The translations under genes and the position numbers were made by a program. A stretch of DNA of 64,000 bases from an uncultured Dehalococcoidia bacterium (GTDB lineage: Bacteria; Chloroflexota; Dehalococcoidia; Lucifugimonadales; JADFKI01): positions 310,001 through 374,000 of the forward strand of contig CATQHF010000003.1 of NCBI GenBank assembly GCA_958295865.1, written 5' to 3'. Below the pieces are notes generated by a model that made no database searches, was not told the DNA's origin, and was given only the letters and a program-made list of their open reading frames with translations. This document shows positions 1 through 7,745 of the stretch, piece by piece. Every line of letters starts with the position of its first letter. The stretch's first letter is position 1.

Positions 1-1
1 C

Positions 2-184
2 ACAAACGGCAGCCAGTTCTTCATCACCTTCGGCCCCACGCCCCACCTAGACGACCGTCATTCCGTATTCGGCAAAGTCGTGTCCGGGATGGATGTAGTG
101 AACGGCATCTCAGTGCGCGATCCAATGCGCCAAAGAACCCCCGGCGACGCCATGAGAACGATACGCATAGCGGAATCCGACTAA
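2..184 (+). CDS. Peptidyl-prolyl cis-trans isomerase, cyclophilin type (C-terminal part)
   Basis: The window opens inside this gene; 60 codons remain before TAA. The peptide contains [20 protein letters not shown] followed by [12 protein letters not shown], the classic C-terminal half of the cyclophilin barrel that catalyses proline cis-trans isomerisation during folding. In this family the QFFIT strand and the region after HLD form the active-site groove. The upstream part, including any signal peptide, lies outside the window, so its location in the cell cannot be judged. It converges on the VWA-domain gene, with a perfect palindrome between them. Confidence 0.93.
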   Translation, partial: TNGSQFFITFGPTPHLDDRHSVFGKVVSGMDVVNGISVRDPMRQRTPGDAMRTIRIAESD

Positions 185-240
185 CATCGGCAGACGGGGC
201 AGGGGACAGGGGAAAACCGAATATACCGGACGGAGACATT

Positions 241-271
241 ATTAGGGGCAGGCAATTTGCCTGCCCCTAAT
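241..271. terminator. Perfect 15-bp palindrome between convergent genes
   Basis: Arms 241-255 and 257-271 are exact inverted copies (ATTAGGGGCAGGCAA and its complement) around one base. It lies between the convergent cyclophilin and VWA genes, so a bidirectional terminator is plausible, although no long T tract follows. A shorter palindrome with the same GGGCAGGC core is at 41961-41980, so it may instead be a dispersed repeat. Confidence 0.55.
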
Positions 272-295
272 AGGCTTACATAGCGCGGGCGGCTG

Positions 296-2488
296 CTAGT
301 CGTCGCCCACGCCGGGGGCGAAGATGGGCGGTTCGATGTCGGTTAGCGGCTTCGTCAGGCTTAGGCTGAACAGCTTGCCCTGCGTGCCAATCCACGAGCG
401 ATTGTCGATGCGCGTCTGCTCGCCGTCAATCAGCGGCCGATTGTTGATGCGGATGCTCGGCTCGGTCTGCGCGCTGCGTATGTCAACATCGTCCTTGCCG
501 AAGTAGAACGACAGCCCTCTCAGCTCCGGTATGCTGAGTTCCGAGCCGCTGAGCAGGTTCTTGGAAGTCACCACAGTCATGGTGGGGCGCTCAACCATGG
601 AGAAGTCCACCAGCAGCTTGCCCTCATCATCGCACAGATAACCATACGGGCTTGGCCTCGTCAGTCCGTAGATGACATAGACTAGCGCGGCGACTGCCAG
701 CGCGGACACTATGCCCGCTGCCGCGAACGCGGCTATCCTGATAATACTTGTGAGGCTGCTATCCTCCGGCTGCGGCTCAGGCGCGGGCGGCGCGACGGGC
801 GCGGGCGGCGGCGGCGGCGGCGCGGCTTGGACGGGCGCGGGCGGCGGCGGCGGCGCCTGCGCGACTACGGGCGGCGGCGGTACCATCGACGAGATCACCG
901 TTGAGCCGGTCGTGAACTTGTAGTCGCGCGCCGCATACTGCATATCCAGGCTGAACAGCAGCGTGTGAAGCTCCTCATTCGCGGGCGTGAACACGATGTC
1001 GAACTCCCAAGCGTGTCCCGTGTTCAGCAGGCTGCGCGGCATTATCTCGATTACGCCATCGCCGCTGCCGGACGACAGATGCGCGGACAGCAGGTTGACA
1101 GGTATGCCGTAGGGCTGCCCGTTGACCTTGACCTCCGCGCTGCCGATGATGACGCGCTCGCCCGGCAGCAGCGCCTCGGTGTGAGTCAGGTGAACATCCA
1201 GCGTCGGGAAGCTCTGCGCCGTAACCGAAGTGCGCGTGGATATGGAATGTTCATACTCGGGCCAGTAGAGCTCGATCTCCGCGCTGTAGCTGCCCTCAGC
1301 GCCGAGCGGCGGCACGGTCGTCGAATAGTAGGCATCCCCCGCGATGGCGTCGCCGAGCTCGCCGTTGTCGTTGAGCGCGTGCGTGAAGGTCTGCCCCGCC
1401 GCGTCGGTGAAGGTAACGCGCATCTCGCCGTTGGGCGCTTGCACGCGCTCCCCGCCGTCGGAGACATACGCCACGAACTCGGTGCTCCGGTCGAACGGAA
1501 TCGTGTCGAAGGACACCATGTGCAGGCTGAGGTTGTTCTTGGGATAGTGCCATGCGGATATGAAGCCCTCGCCGCCGCGAACATCCACCGACCATTCGCC
1601 GGGCGTCGGGTCGACGAGCGTCCATACCACCACATGCGGCGTCTCGATGACGCCTGACAGGGCGCGGTCGCCGCCTACCGCCTCCACACCGGACGGGTTC
1701 TTCAGGCTGAGCGAACCCCCAGCGCCCTGCTTGAAGAAGACGAGCGACGATTCGGTGGCGCTCGGCGCGATGTCCAGCGATGCGGTGAACACATCGTCGG
1801 ATGCGAGTTCGCCCTGGCCAATCTCGAAGAGCGAACCCCGCGCGTCCATGCTCAGGATGCTGTCGGCGATTACCTTCAGCTCCTGCGCCGTGGAGAGCGG
1901 GAAGATGTCGCCGCCCGTGCCGCCCGATGCGGTTCGCATGAACTGTCTGGCATAAGTGGACGAGCCGGGCAGCGCGACGCTGACGACCTGCCAGCCCTCC
2001 GCGTTGAAGCTGCTGATGGTCTCACCGAGCGGCGCGGATTCGCCGGGCGCTTCGCCATCCAGTTCGCCGCCGGACAGGATATAGACGGTCGAGCCTTCAG
2101 CCGCGCCCTCGAACTGCATCAGCTCGTGAGCGTAGGACAGCGACGCGGACAGATCGGCAACGGGCGCGCCGGAAGCGCCCGCAATGCCGGCGACGGCATC
2201 TTTGTACGCGCTCTTGTGCTCCGTGCTGCCGACGACGGCTGGCCCGATGGCGGCTGCATCGCCGGTTGCCAGATAGCCGATGCGTTGCCCCTCACGGAGC
2301 GCGGACAGCAGCCCGACGAAAGACACCGCGAGGTCGCGGTTCTCCTGCGACGCGCCCGTTGCGTGCTCGTCGATGAGCACGATGTACAGCGGCTGCGCGG
2401 AGTCGGCGCGCAACGGCTCCAACTGGCTTATGCTCCACGAAAGTAATACTATTGCGGTTAGTGCGAAAACGACTTTTAGTTTGGGCAT
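296..2488 (-). CDS. Membrane-anchored VWA-domain protein with proline-rich stalk
   Basis: A 730-aa protein beginning with a signal peptide/anchor (ALTAIVLLSWSISQL). Residues about 33-215 resemble a von Willebrand A domain (LYIVLIDEHATGAS, VYILSGGELDGEA, then a loss of similarity). The middle looks like beta-sandwich repeats, followed by an alanine/proline-rich stretch (about 545-585) and a transmembrane helix at about 590-615 (AAGIVSALAVAALVYVIYGL). The last 100 residues would be cytoplasmic and end with an acidic tail. The first VWA strand is LIDEH where DxSxS is usual, so metal binding is doubtful. A GGAGG lies just upstream of the ATG. VWA proteins with a stalk usually bind other proteins or sense the envelope; the partner is unknown. 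Confidence 0.6.
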   Translation of the reverse strand: MPKLKVVFALTAIVLLSWSISQLEPLRADSAQPLYIVLIDEHATGASQENRDLAVSFVGLLSALREGQRIGYLATGDAAAIGPAVVGSTEHKSAYKDAVAGIAGASGAPVADLSASLSYAHELMQFEGAAEGSTVYILSGGELDGEAPGESAPLGETISSFNAEGWQVVSVALPGSSTYARQFMRTASGGTGGDIFPLSTAQELKVIADSILSMDARGSLFEIGQGELASDDVFTASLDIAPSATESSLVFFKQGAGGSLSLKNPSGVEAVGGDRALSGVIETPHVVVWTLVDPTPGEWSVDVRGGEGFISAWHYPKNNLSLHMVSFDTIPFDRSTEFVAYVSDGGERVQAPNGEMRVTFTDAAGQTFTHALNDNGELGDAIAGDAYYSTTVPPLGAEGSYSAEIELYWPEYEHSISTRTSVTAQSFPTLDVHLTHTEALLPGERVIIGSAEVKVNGQPYGIPVNLLSAHLSSGSGDGVIEIMPRSLLNTGHAWEFDIVFTPANEELHTLLFSLDMQYAARDYKFTTGSTVISSMVPPPPVVAQAPPPPPAPVQAAPPPPPPAPVAPPAPEPQPEDSSLTSIIRIAAFAAAGIVSALAVAALVYVIYGLTRPSPYGYLCDDEGKLLVDFSMVERPTMTVVTSKNLLSGSELSIPELRGLSFYFGKDDVDIRSAQTEPSIRINNRPLIDGEQTRIDNRSWIGTQGKLFSLSLTKPLTDIEPPIFAPGVGDD

Positions 2489-2640
2489 TATCTACCTCCA
2501 ATTAGTCCCAAAATACCCAAGTTTGAACATAAGCGTCAACGCAAAATTAGTTCCGTTTTGAGCCACAATATAGAATGTGTATTAGAAACCGTATCGTAAA
2601 TGGCGCTTCAATCGCGGCGAAAGAACCTAAAAACATTCGG

Positions 2641-2991
2641 ATGCTCACGATAAAGTCGGGGTATATGATGCTTGCACTGGCGGTCGCGCTGCTGCTCGTC
2701 GGCTGCGGCGATGAGGCGGCGGGCGCAGACGCGGACGAGGCGGCAGGGTCGGAGGCGGTCAGGGGGCTGGTGGTGCATGTCGAGGCGCACTCGCTGATTT
2801 CGCTGAGCGCGCTGGAGGTGCAGGATGACGACGGCGTAGTATGGCGCTTCGACGGCAGAGACAAGGTCTTTCCTGAGTTCACGCCGTCGCACCTGAATGA
2901 GCACAAGCTTCTGGGGCTGCCGGTCGAGGTGCTCTTTTCCCGTGAGGGGGACGCGCTGGTGGTGCAGGCTATCGCGGACTACGGTAATTAG
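2641..2991 (+). CDS. Small lipoprotein of unknown function
   Basis: 116 aa starting MLTIKSGYMMLALAVALL; the signal peptide ends in a lipobox LLLVGC, so the protein should be lipid-anchored outside the membrane. The mature part begins with a short Asp/Ala/Glu-rich linker and then a compact beta-rich domain (VRGLVVHVEAHSLISLSALE, VVWRFDGRDKV, HKLLGLPVEVLF), reminiscent of small OB-like folds; this is only a shape impression. I chose ATG 2641 over the in-frame codons from 2575 because those encode a charged non-signal stretch; ATG 2665 is also possible. Its TAG stop lies in the left end of the repeat element that follows. Confidence 0.65.
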   Translation: MLTIKSGYMMLALAVALLLVGCGDEAAGADADEAAGSEAVRGLVVHVEAHSLISLSALEVQDDDGVVWRFDGRDKVFPEFTPSHLNEHKLLGLPVEVLFSREGDALVVQAIADYGN

Positions 2992-3164
2992 GTTCTGTTG
3001 ACATTTCGACTTTTCACCCCGTCATTCCCGTGAAAACGGGAATCCAGAACCTCAGAATGTAGGCGCTTTCGCATATTTCGGGCTATCTCAAAGCGCTGGA
3101 TTCCTGCTTTCGCAGGAATGACGGGTGAGCGGGCGGGAATGACGCAAATGTCCACACAATCTAG
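2988..3164. repeat. CTAGG-ended inverted-repeat element, copy 1
   Basis: A 177-bp non-coding element. The left end (TTAGGTTCTGTTGACATTT) and the right end (AAATGTCCACACAATCTAG) are imperfect inverted repeats. Inside are two oppositely oriented 'GTCATTCC..GGAATCCAG' palindromes at about 3021-3048 and 3100-3123. A second copy with the same ends is at 28379-28534, and a related end is at about 32750-32770. The stop codons of both flanking genes fall inside its ends. Confidence 0.7.
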
Positions 3165-3703
3165 GCAGTGTTTCTGCGCTGCTGGCGTCTGATGCTGTAT
3201 ATGACATACGCCGTGCCGCCGCCGAGCGCGAGCGTTACCAGCGCAAGCACGATCAGCCCTTCTATGCCCGGATTGGATGCGGCGTCGGCGATGTTGAGGG
3301 GCGTGGTTGCGGTCACTTCGCCGTGCTCATCGGTCTCAATCTTGACCAGCAGTTCCCATTGTCCCGGGCTGCGGAAGATGATGTTGCCCTTGTAGTGAAT
3401 GGGCGTAGCGGGGTCGTTGAGCGCGGGCGACTGGTAGGTGGGTTCGCCTTTGGGGTTGTACGCCACGATGAGCACCTTGGCGTCCTCCACCGCTATGCGC
3501 TTGGCGGGGTCGAGCACGGTCACGGCGATATGCACGGTGCCGACTCTGGGCTTATGCGGCTGCACGGTAATGACGACCTCGTAGGGGCCCGCGGGCCCGC
3601 GGTGAAGCTGCAGCGGGGCGTCAAAGACGGATTGGGTTGGCGTTGGGGTCTGCCCCATGATGAAGACGCTCATGAGCGCGAGTGCCATCAGGCGATAGAT
3701 CAA
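3161..3703 (-). CDS. Exported, C-terminally membrane-anchored protein of unknown function
   Basis: 180 aa. An N-terminal signal peptide (MALALMSVFIMGQ) is followed by a beta-rich domain with PYEVVITVQPHKPRVGTVHI and SPGQWELLVKIETDEHGEV, a pattern like the FixH/YtkA-type immunoglobulin-like domains found next to copper or cytochrome-oxidase genes. No such genes are adjacent. A C-terminal transmembrane helix (LIVLALVTLALGGGTAYVIY) precedes a basic tail, so the bulk is extracytoplasmic. It converges with the lipoprotein gene across the repeat element, whose end supplies its TAG stop. Confidence 0.6.
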   Translation of the reverse strand: MIYRLMALALMSVFIMGQTPTPTQSVFDAPLQLHRGPAGPYEVVITVQPHKPRVGTVHIAVTVLDPAKRIAVEDAKVLIVAYNPKGEPTYQSPALNDPATPIHYKGNIIFRSPGQWELLVKIETDEHGEVTATTPLNIADAASNPGIEGLIVLALVTLALGGGTAYVIYSIRRQQRRNTA

Positions 3704-3820
3704 GCGGACATCACCTTGTTCTTGGATGGCATGCGGCCGAAGCGCGTGCGGTTGGCGGTGGGGTAGGTCATGGGGATGCGCGATGCAGACTTGCCGTTGT
3801 AGGGCATGGTTGGGTGGAAG

Positions 3821-3892
3821 TGGGCTTGCCAGGGATCGAACCTGGGACCAATCGGTTATGAGCCGACCGCTCTGCCGCTGAGCTACAAGCCC
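3821..3892 (-). tRNA. tRNA with CAU anticodon (elongator tRNA-Met or tRNA-Ile2)
   Basis: Read on the minus strand: acceptor GGGCTTG pairs with CAAGCCC, discriminator A, D-arm GCTCAGCGGCAGAGC, anticodon stem around CTCATAA (anticodon CAT) and T-arm with the loop TTCGATC. CCA is not encoded. Base pair G1:C72 argues against initiator tRNA, which normally has a C1:A72 mismatch. CAU with lysidine would read AUA, so Ile2 cannot be excluded from sequence alone. Confidence 0.93.
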
Positions 3893-3907
3893 GTTTGAGA
3901 TAGTTTC

Positions 3908-3937
3908 AGCCTAACGAATGAAGGCGCATGCTGTCAA
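3908..3937 (-). promoter_or_regulatory. Promoter for the tRNA-CAU gene
   Basis: On the minus strand a perfect TTGACA (3932-3937) is followed after 18 bp by TAGGCT (3908-3913), a weak -10, placing the start about 5-10 bases ahead of the tRNA. Confidence 0.5.
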
Positions 3938-3951
3938 GGATTGGGACTGGA

Positions 3952-4374
3952 CTATTCGGCCGCTAGACGCTTAGCGCCCTGCAAGGCAAGGTGATAGCCC
4001 ACGATGCCCATGCCCGTGACGACGCCCTTGCAGGCGGGGGCAATCTCGGACGCTCTGCCTCTGCTGGCGGGGTTGGACATGTGCACTTCCAGCGTGGGAA
4101 TCCCCGATTGGCGTATCGTTTCGGCGAGATCGGGATGGCCGGTGGTGTAGCCGCCCGGGTTTATCAGCGCGGCATCGGCGTCGGACGACTTCAGCTTGGC
4201 TATGACCTCCGCTTCTTCGTTGGAGTGGAATATCTCCACATCCACGCCCGCCTCTGATGCGTACTGCCTGATGTGCTCGTCGTACTCGGGGAGGGTCATC
4301 GTGCCGAAGATTTCTATGTCCACCGTGCCGCGCAGTTCCATGCCCTTGCCGTGAAGAACCAGTATCTTTGTCAT
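3952..4374 (-). CDS. AroQ-like (type II 3-dehydroquinate dehydratase family) protein with altered active site
   Basis: 140 aa, the usual length of the type II dehydroquinase flavodoxin-like fold. Family landmarks are clear: ILVLHGK (1-10), INPGGYTTGH (71-80), LEVHMSN (95-101), GVVTGMGIVGYHLAL at the end. Several residues that normally do the chemistry are changed: the NGPNLN asparagine is Gly11, the loop arginine is Val19 and the catalytic tyrosine of 'PEIYG' is Phe23; Asn72 and His98 remain. It is therefore unlikely to make 3-dehydroshikimate in the usual way. It is last in a four-gene operon of carbohydrate-type enzymes, 25 bp after the AceE-like gene, which suggests a different dehydratase or binding role. 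Confidence 0.75.
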   Translation of the reverse strand: MTKILVLHGKGMELRGTVDIEIFGTMTLPEYDEHIRQYASEAGVDVEIFHSNEEAEVIAKLKSSDADAALINPGGYTTGHPDLAETIRQSGIPTLEVHMSNPASRGRASEIAPACKGVVTGMGIVGYHLALQGAKRLAAE

Positions 4375-4399
4375 CGTGATTTTCTCCTATGGTTGTTTG

Positions 4400-6775
4400 C
4401 TAGATGTCCAAGGCGGCGAAGCAGGCGGCTACGATGCTGTCGATGTCTATGCCGTACTCTTGATACAGTTCCGCGCGGCTGCCCGACTGGCCGAACTCTG
4501 TTACGCCAAGCGGGATTACGGTCGTTCCGAGCGCGCCGCCGAGCCATGCCAGCGAATGAGGGTGCGCGTCCGCGACGGTGACGACCGGCGCGCCGCGCTC
4601 GGATGCGGGAATGACGCCCGCCATAAACGCCTCAGTCGGCTTGCCGTCTAAGGCGGCGCGTATGCTTTCTTGATACCGCATATAGAGCGGCCCGGGGCCC
4701 GTGATGTTGATGATGTTGGCGAATATGCCCTCGCGCAGCAGACGCTCGCTTGCCTCGACCGCTTCGGGAACCATCGCGCCGCATGCCATGATGTTGACCA
4801 CATTCTCGCCGGGCTGGTATTCGGGTTCGGACTCGCGCCCGACGAGCCGATATGCGCCATCGAGTACCTGTCGGCGCAGGCGCTCCGCGGCTTCGGGATC
4901 GGACGGCGGCGTAAAGAGCGACTGGTCGACGCGCTTGCTGGTGAGGCGCAGGTAGGTCGAGCGCTCGCGACGGCGCAGCTGCTCCAGAGCGCTTAGCATA
5001 ATCCACTCGACCTCTTTGCCGAAGCAAGGCTCGTAGAAGTCGAGCTCGGGCATCTCAGTGCCGATAGAAGGCGTGATGAGCGACTGGTGCGCGCCGCCTT
5101 CGGGCGCGAGCGTGATGCCGGCGGGCGTACCCACGACTATGAACTTCGCGCCTGAGTAGATGCTGTACATGAAGGCGTCAAGCCCGCGCCTCACGAAGGG
5201 GTCGTACAGCGAACCGATGGGGAAGAGCAGCTCGCCGTCCGCCTCGAATGATTGTCCCAGCTGCCCAAGCATCATGAAAAGGTTGTTCTCCGATATGCCA
5301 AGCTCGATGTGCTGTCCCTGAGGCGACTCGCTCCAATTGAGCGCCCTGATGACATCATCTTCGGGCAGCGGCTCCGGCTCGGCGCGCTTCCAGACGCCCG
5401 CCCTGTTGATCCAGCCGCCCAGCCCGGTGGAACTCGCCACATCGGGGCTTACGGTAACGATGCGCTCCGCGATGCGAGGCATGTTGCGGGCGAGGTCTGT
5501 GAGCACCAGCCCGTATATTTGCAGGGTGGATGTGTTGCCCTGATAGTCGTGGTCGAGATCGGTGGGCAGGGGCGGTATGGGCGCGGCGGTGTCGCGTGGC
5601 TCGTCCGCGCGCAGCCGATCGGCGGTTTGCAGGCACATGCGCCCCGGCGCGGACGCGGGCGCGAAGCCATTCCATATCTGGCTTTCGGGCAAGCCGATGT
5701 GTTCGCGCAGATGCGTCATCTGCGCCGCCGACAAGAGGTTCGAATGGTTGTGGGGGTCGCCGATGGAAGGCAGCATCCAGCCCTTGAAAGTGTATGCGAA
5801 TACAACGGTGGGCCCTTGCAACTCGTCGGCGCGGGTGAACGCCTCGCGCAGCATGGCGAAGTCGTGGCCTCCGAGGTTGCTGAACAGGCTGTGAAAATCG
5901 GCGTCGTCCCACTTGTTGATGAAGCGCGCAAGGTCGCGCGGGTAGCGGCTGGCGCGGGGCAGCCACTCGCGCAGCGTGGACGGCTCCACGCGCAGCAGGC
6001 GCTGATAGACTTCATTGGGCATCTCGTCTATGCACACGCGAAGCAGTTCGCCGTTTGGCTCGGCGAAGGCGCTTTGCAGCCGCCTGCCGTACTTCACATC
6101 TATGATATTCCAGCTGTTGGCGGCGAACATATCGCGCCAGCTCCGCACGCGAATGCCCGGAATTACGCGGTCGAGGCTCTGGCGGTTCAGATCGACTATC
6201 CAGAGCACATTGTCGAGGTCTGCCATTTCCGGCTCCGCCACCGCCTCCCATATAGAGCCTTCGTCCAGCTCGGCATCCCCTACTAGGCTGATGTAGCGGC
6301 GCGGCGCGCGGTCGAACGAGGGCAGATGCGATCGCAGATACTCTTCCGTCATTGCCGCGAAGTTGGGGGCTACGGGGCCCAAGCCCACCGAGCCTGTGGA
6401 GAAGTCAACATAGTCGGGGTCTTTCGTCTGGCTTGGGTATGCCTGCAAGCCGTGAAACTGGCGAAGCATCCGCAAGTACCTGCCGTCGAGGTTGCCAAGC
6501 AGGTATTGTATGGCGTGATACGCGGGCGAGGCGTGAGGCTTGACGGAAATCCTGTCGCCGGCGCGCATGTAGTCGAAGTACAGGGAGGTCAGTATGGTTA
6601 CGACGGACGCGCTGGACGCCTGATGTCCGCCGACCTTGCCTTCCGGCGAAGGGCGCACATTGTTGGCGTAGTGAACCATCTGCATCGCCAGCCAGAGCAC
6701 GCGGTCTTGAATCTGCGACAGGATGGCGTCGCGGTCTTGATATGCGCTTGTCTGCTCTCGAATTGCCGTTGCCAT
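4400..6775 (-). CDS. AceE-type thiamine-diphosphate E1 / transketolase-like enzyme
   Basis: 791 aa, against about 887 for E. coli AceE. Recognisable E1 blocks in order: VGGHQASSASVVTI (about 48-61), HASPAYHAIQYLLG (about 81-94), LQAYPSQTKDPDYVDFSTGS, the ThDP motif GDAELDEG...LWIVDLN, TVVFAYTFKGW, ISENNLFMMLGQLG with the conserved Glu, and GGAHQS. This is the homodimeric pyruvate dehydrogenase E1 family, which decarboxylates a 2-oxo acid. The metal motif has GDA where GDG is usual. No E2 or E3 gene is near, and the operon partners are sugar-acid type enzymes, so it may act on another 2-oxo acid or as a transketolase. Start ATG follows GGAGGGTAACG. Confidence 0.82.
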   Translation of the reverse strand: MATAIREQTSAYQDRDAILSQIQDRVLWLAMQMVHYANNVRPSPEGKVGGHQASSASVVTILTSLYFDYMRAGDRISVKPHASPAYHAIQYLLGNLDGRYLRMLRQFHGLQAYPSQTKDPDYVDFSTGSVGLGPVAPNFAAMTEEYLRSHLPSFDRAPRRYISLVGDAELDEGSIWEAVAEPEMADLDNVLWIVDLNRQSLDRVIPGIRVRSWRDMFAANSWNIIDVKYGRRLQSAFAEPNGELLRVCIDEMPNEVYQRLLRVEPSTLREWLPRASRYPRDLARFINKWDDADFHSLFSNLGGHDFAMLREAFTRADELQGPTVVFAYTFKGWMLPSIGDPHNHSNLLSAAQMTHLREHIGLPESQIWNGFAPASAPGRMCLQTADRLRADEPRDTAAPIPPLPTDLDHDYQGNTSTLQIYGLVLTDLARNMPRIAERIVTVSPDVASSTGLGGWINRAGVWKRAEPEPLPEDDVIRALNWSESPQGQHIELGISENNLFMMLGQLGQSFEADGELLFPIGSLYDPFVRRGLDAFMYSIYSGAKFIVVGTPAGITLAPEGGAHQSLITPSIGTEMPELDFYEPCFGKEVEWIMLSALEQLRRRERSTYLRLTSKRVDQSLFTPPSDPEAAERLRRQVLDGAYRLVGRESEPEYQPGENVVNIMACGAMVPEAVEASERLLREGIFANIINITGPGPLYMRYQESIRAALDGKPTEAFMAGVIPASERGAPVVTVADAHPHSLAWLGGALGTTVIPLGVTEFGQSGSRAELYQEYGIDIDSIVAACFAALDI

Positions 6776-6923
6776 CGTTACCCTCCTTTGCCGGTAGTCG
6801 GGGATCGGTCATCAGGCATCAGGTATCGGTCATCTCTGCGCGCGCTGGCAATGCGGTTTCGTCATCATCGCCAATCGCGCCGAATTGCCGCTTTCGCGGG
6901 AATGGCGGGTTGATAAGCGGCGG

Positions 6924-7700
6924 CTACATGAACGGCTTAATCCAGTCTAGCCCTTCGCTTGTGGCGGCTGCCGGGACATACTCACATCCAATCCAGCCGT
7001 CGTAGCCCATATCGTCGAGTATTTTGAACAGGAAGGGGTAGTTAATCTCGCCCGTGCCCGGCTCATGGCGTCCCGGGTTGTCGGCAATCTGAATGTGTCG
7101 GATGATGTCTTGGTTGCGCTCGATGTTGCGCGCCAGGTCGCCCTGCATAATCTGCATGTGATAGAGGTCGTGCTGCAAGAAAAGGTTGTCTGAGCCAACT
7201 CTTTCGATTAGGTCGCGCGCCTGCGACGGGTAGTTGAGCGCGAAACCCGGTATGTCTATGGTGTTGATCGGCTCGATGAGCAGCCGTATGCCTGCGGCTT
7301 TCAGCCGGTCGGCGGCGAATGTCAGGTTGCTGATGAGCGTGGCGTCCATGTCGGCGTCGGACACGCCTTCGGGCATAATGCCCGCCAAGCAGTTGACTTG
7401 CGGGCAGTTCAGGGCCTGCGCGTACTCTATCGCCTTGCCCACGCCGTCTTGGAACTCGTCCACGCGGTCGGGATGGGACGCGATGCCGCGCTCGCCCGCC
7501 GTCCAATCGCCGGCCGGCAGGTTGTGGAGGACTTGTGTCAAGCCGTGCCGTTGCAGCTCATCCGCAAGCTCAGCGGCGTCGTAGTCGTAGGGGAACAGGT
7601 ACTCTACGCCCTTGAAGCCCGCGTTTGCGGCGGCTTGGAAGCGGTCGAGGAAATCCACCTCGTTGAACATCATCGTTATATTGGCTGCGAACTTTGGCAT
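6924..7700 (-). CDS. Hydroxypyruvate isomerase / 2-oxo-tetronate isomerase family protein
   Basis: 258 aa TIM-barrel of the Hyi/OtnI group within the xylose-isomerase-like superfamily. It begins MPKFAANITMMFNEVDFLDR and contains NLPAGDWTAGERGIA, LNCPQVNCLAG, LLIEPINTIDIPGF (catalytic Glu about 142) and IGCEYVPAAATSEGLDW (second Glu about 239). These enzymes interconvert hydroxypyruvate and tartronate semialdehyde, or 2-oxo-tetronates. It lies between the Gfo/Idh dehydrogenase (45 bp upstream) and the AceE-like gene (148 bp downstream) on the same strand, fitting oxidation followed by isomerisation. Confidence 0.85.
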   Translation of the reverse strand: MPKFAANITMMFNEVDFLDRFQAAANAGFKGVEYLFPYDYDAAELADELQRHGLTQVLHNLPAGDWTAGERGIASHPDRVDEFQDGVGKAIEYAQALNCPQVNCLAGIMPEGVSDADMDATLISNLTFAADRLKAAGIRLLIEPINTIDIPGFALNYPSQARDLIERVGSDNLFLQHDLYHMQIMQGDLARNIERNQDIIRHIQIADNPGRHEPGTGEINYPFLFKILDDMGYDGWIGCEYVPAAATSEGLDWIKPFM

Positions 7701-7745
7701 TTTTCGTCCTTCAAGAGTAGTCGGTTTTCGGTTGCTTGCGCGAGA

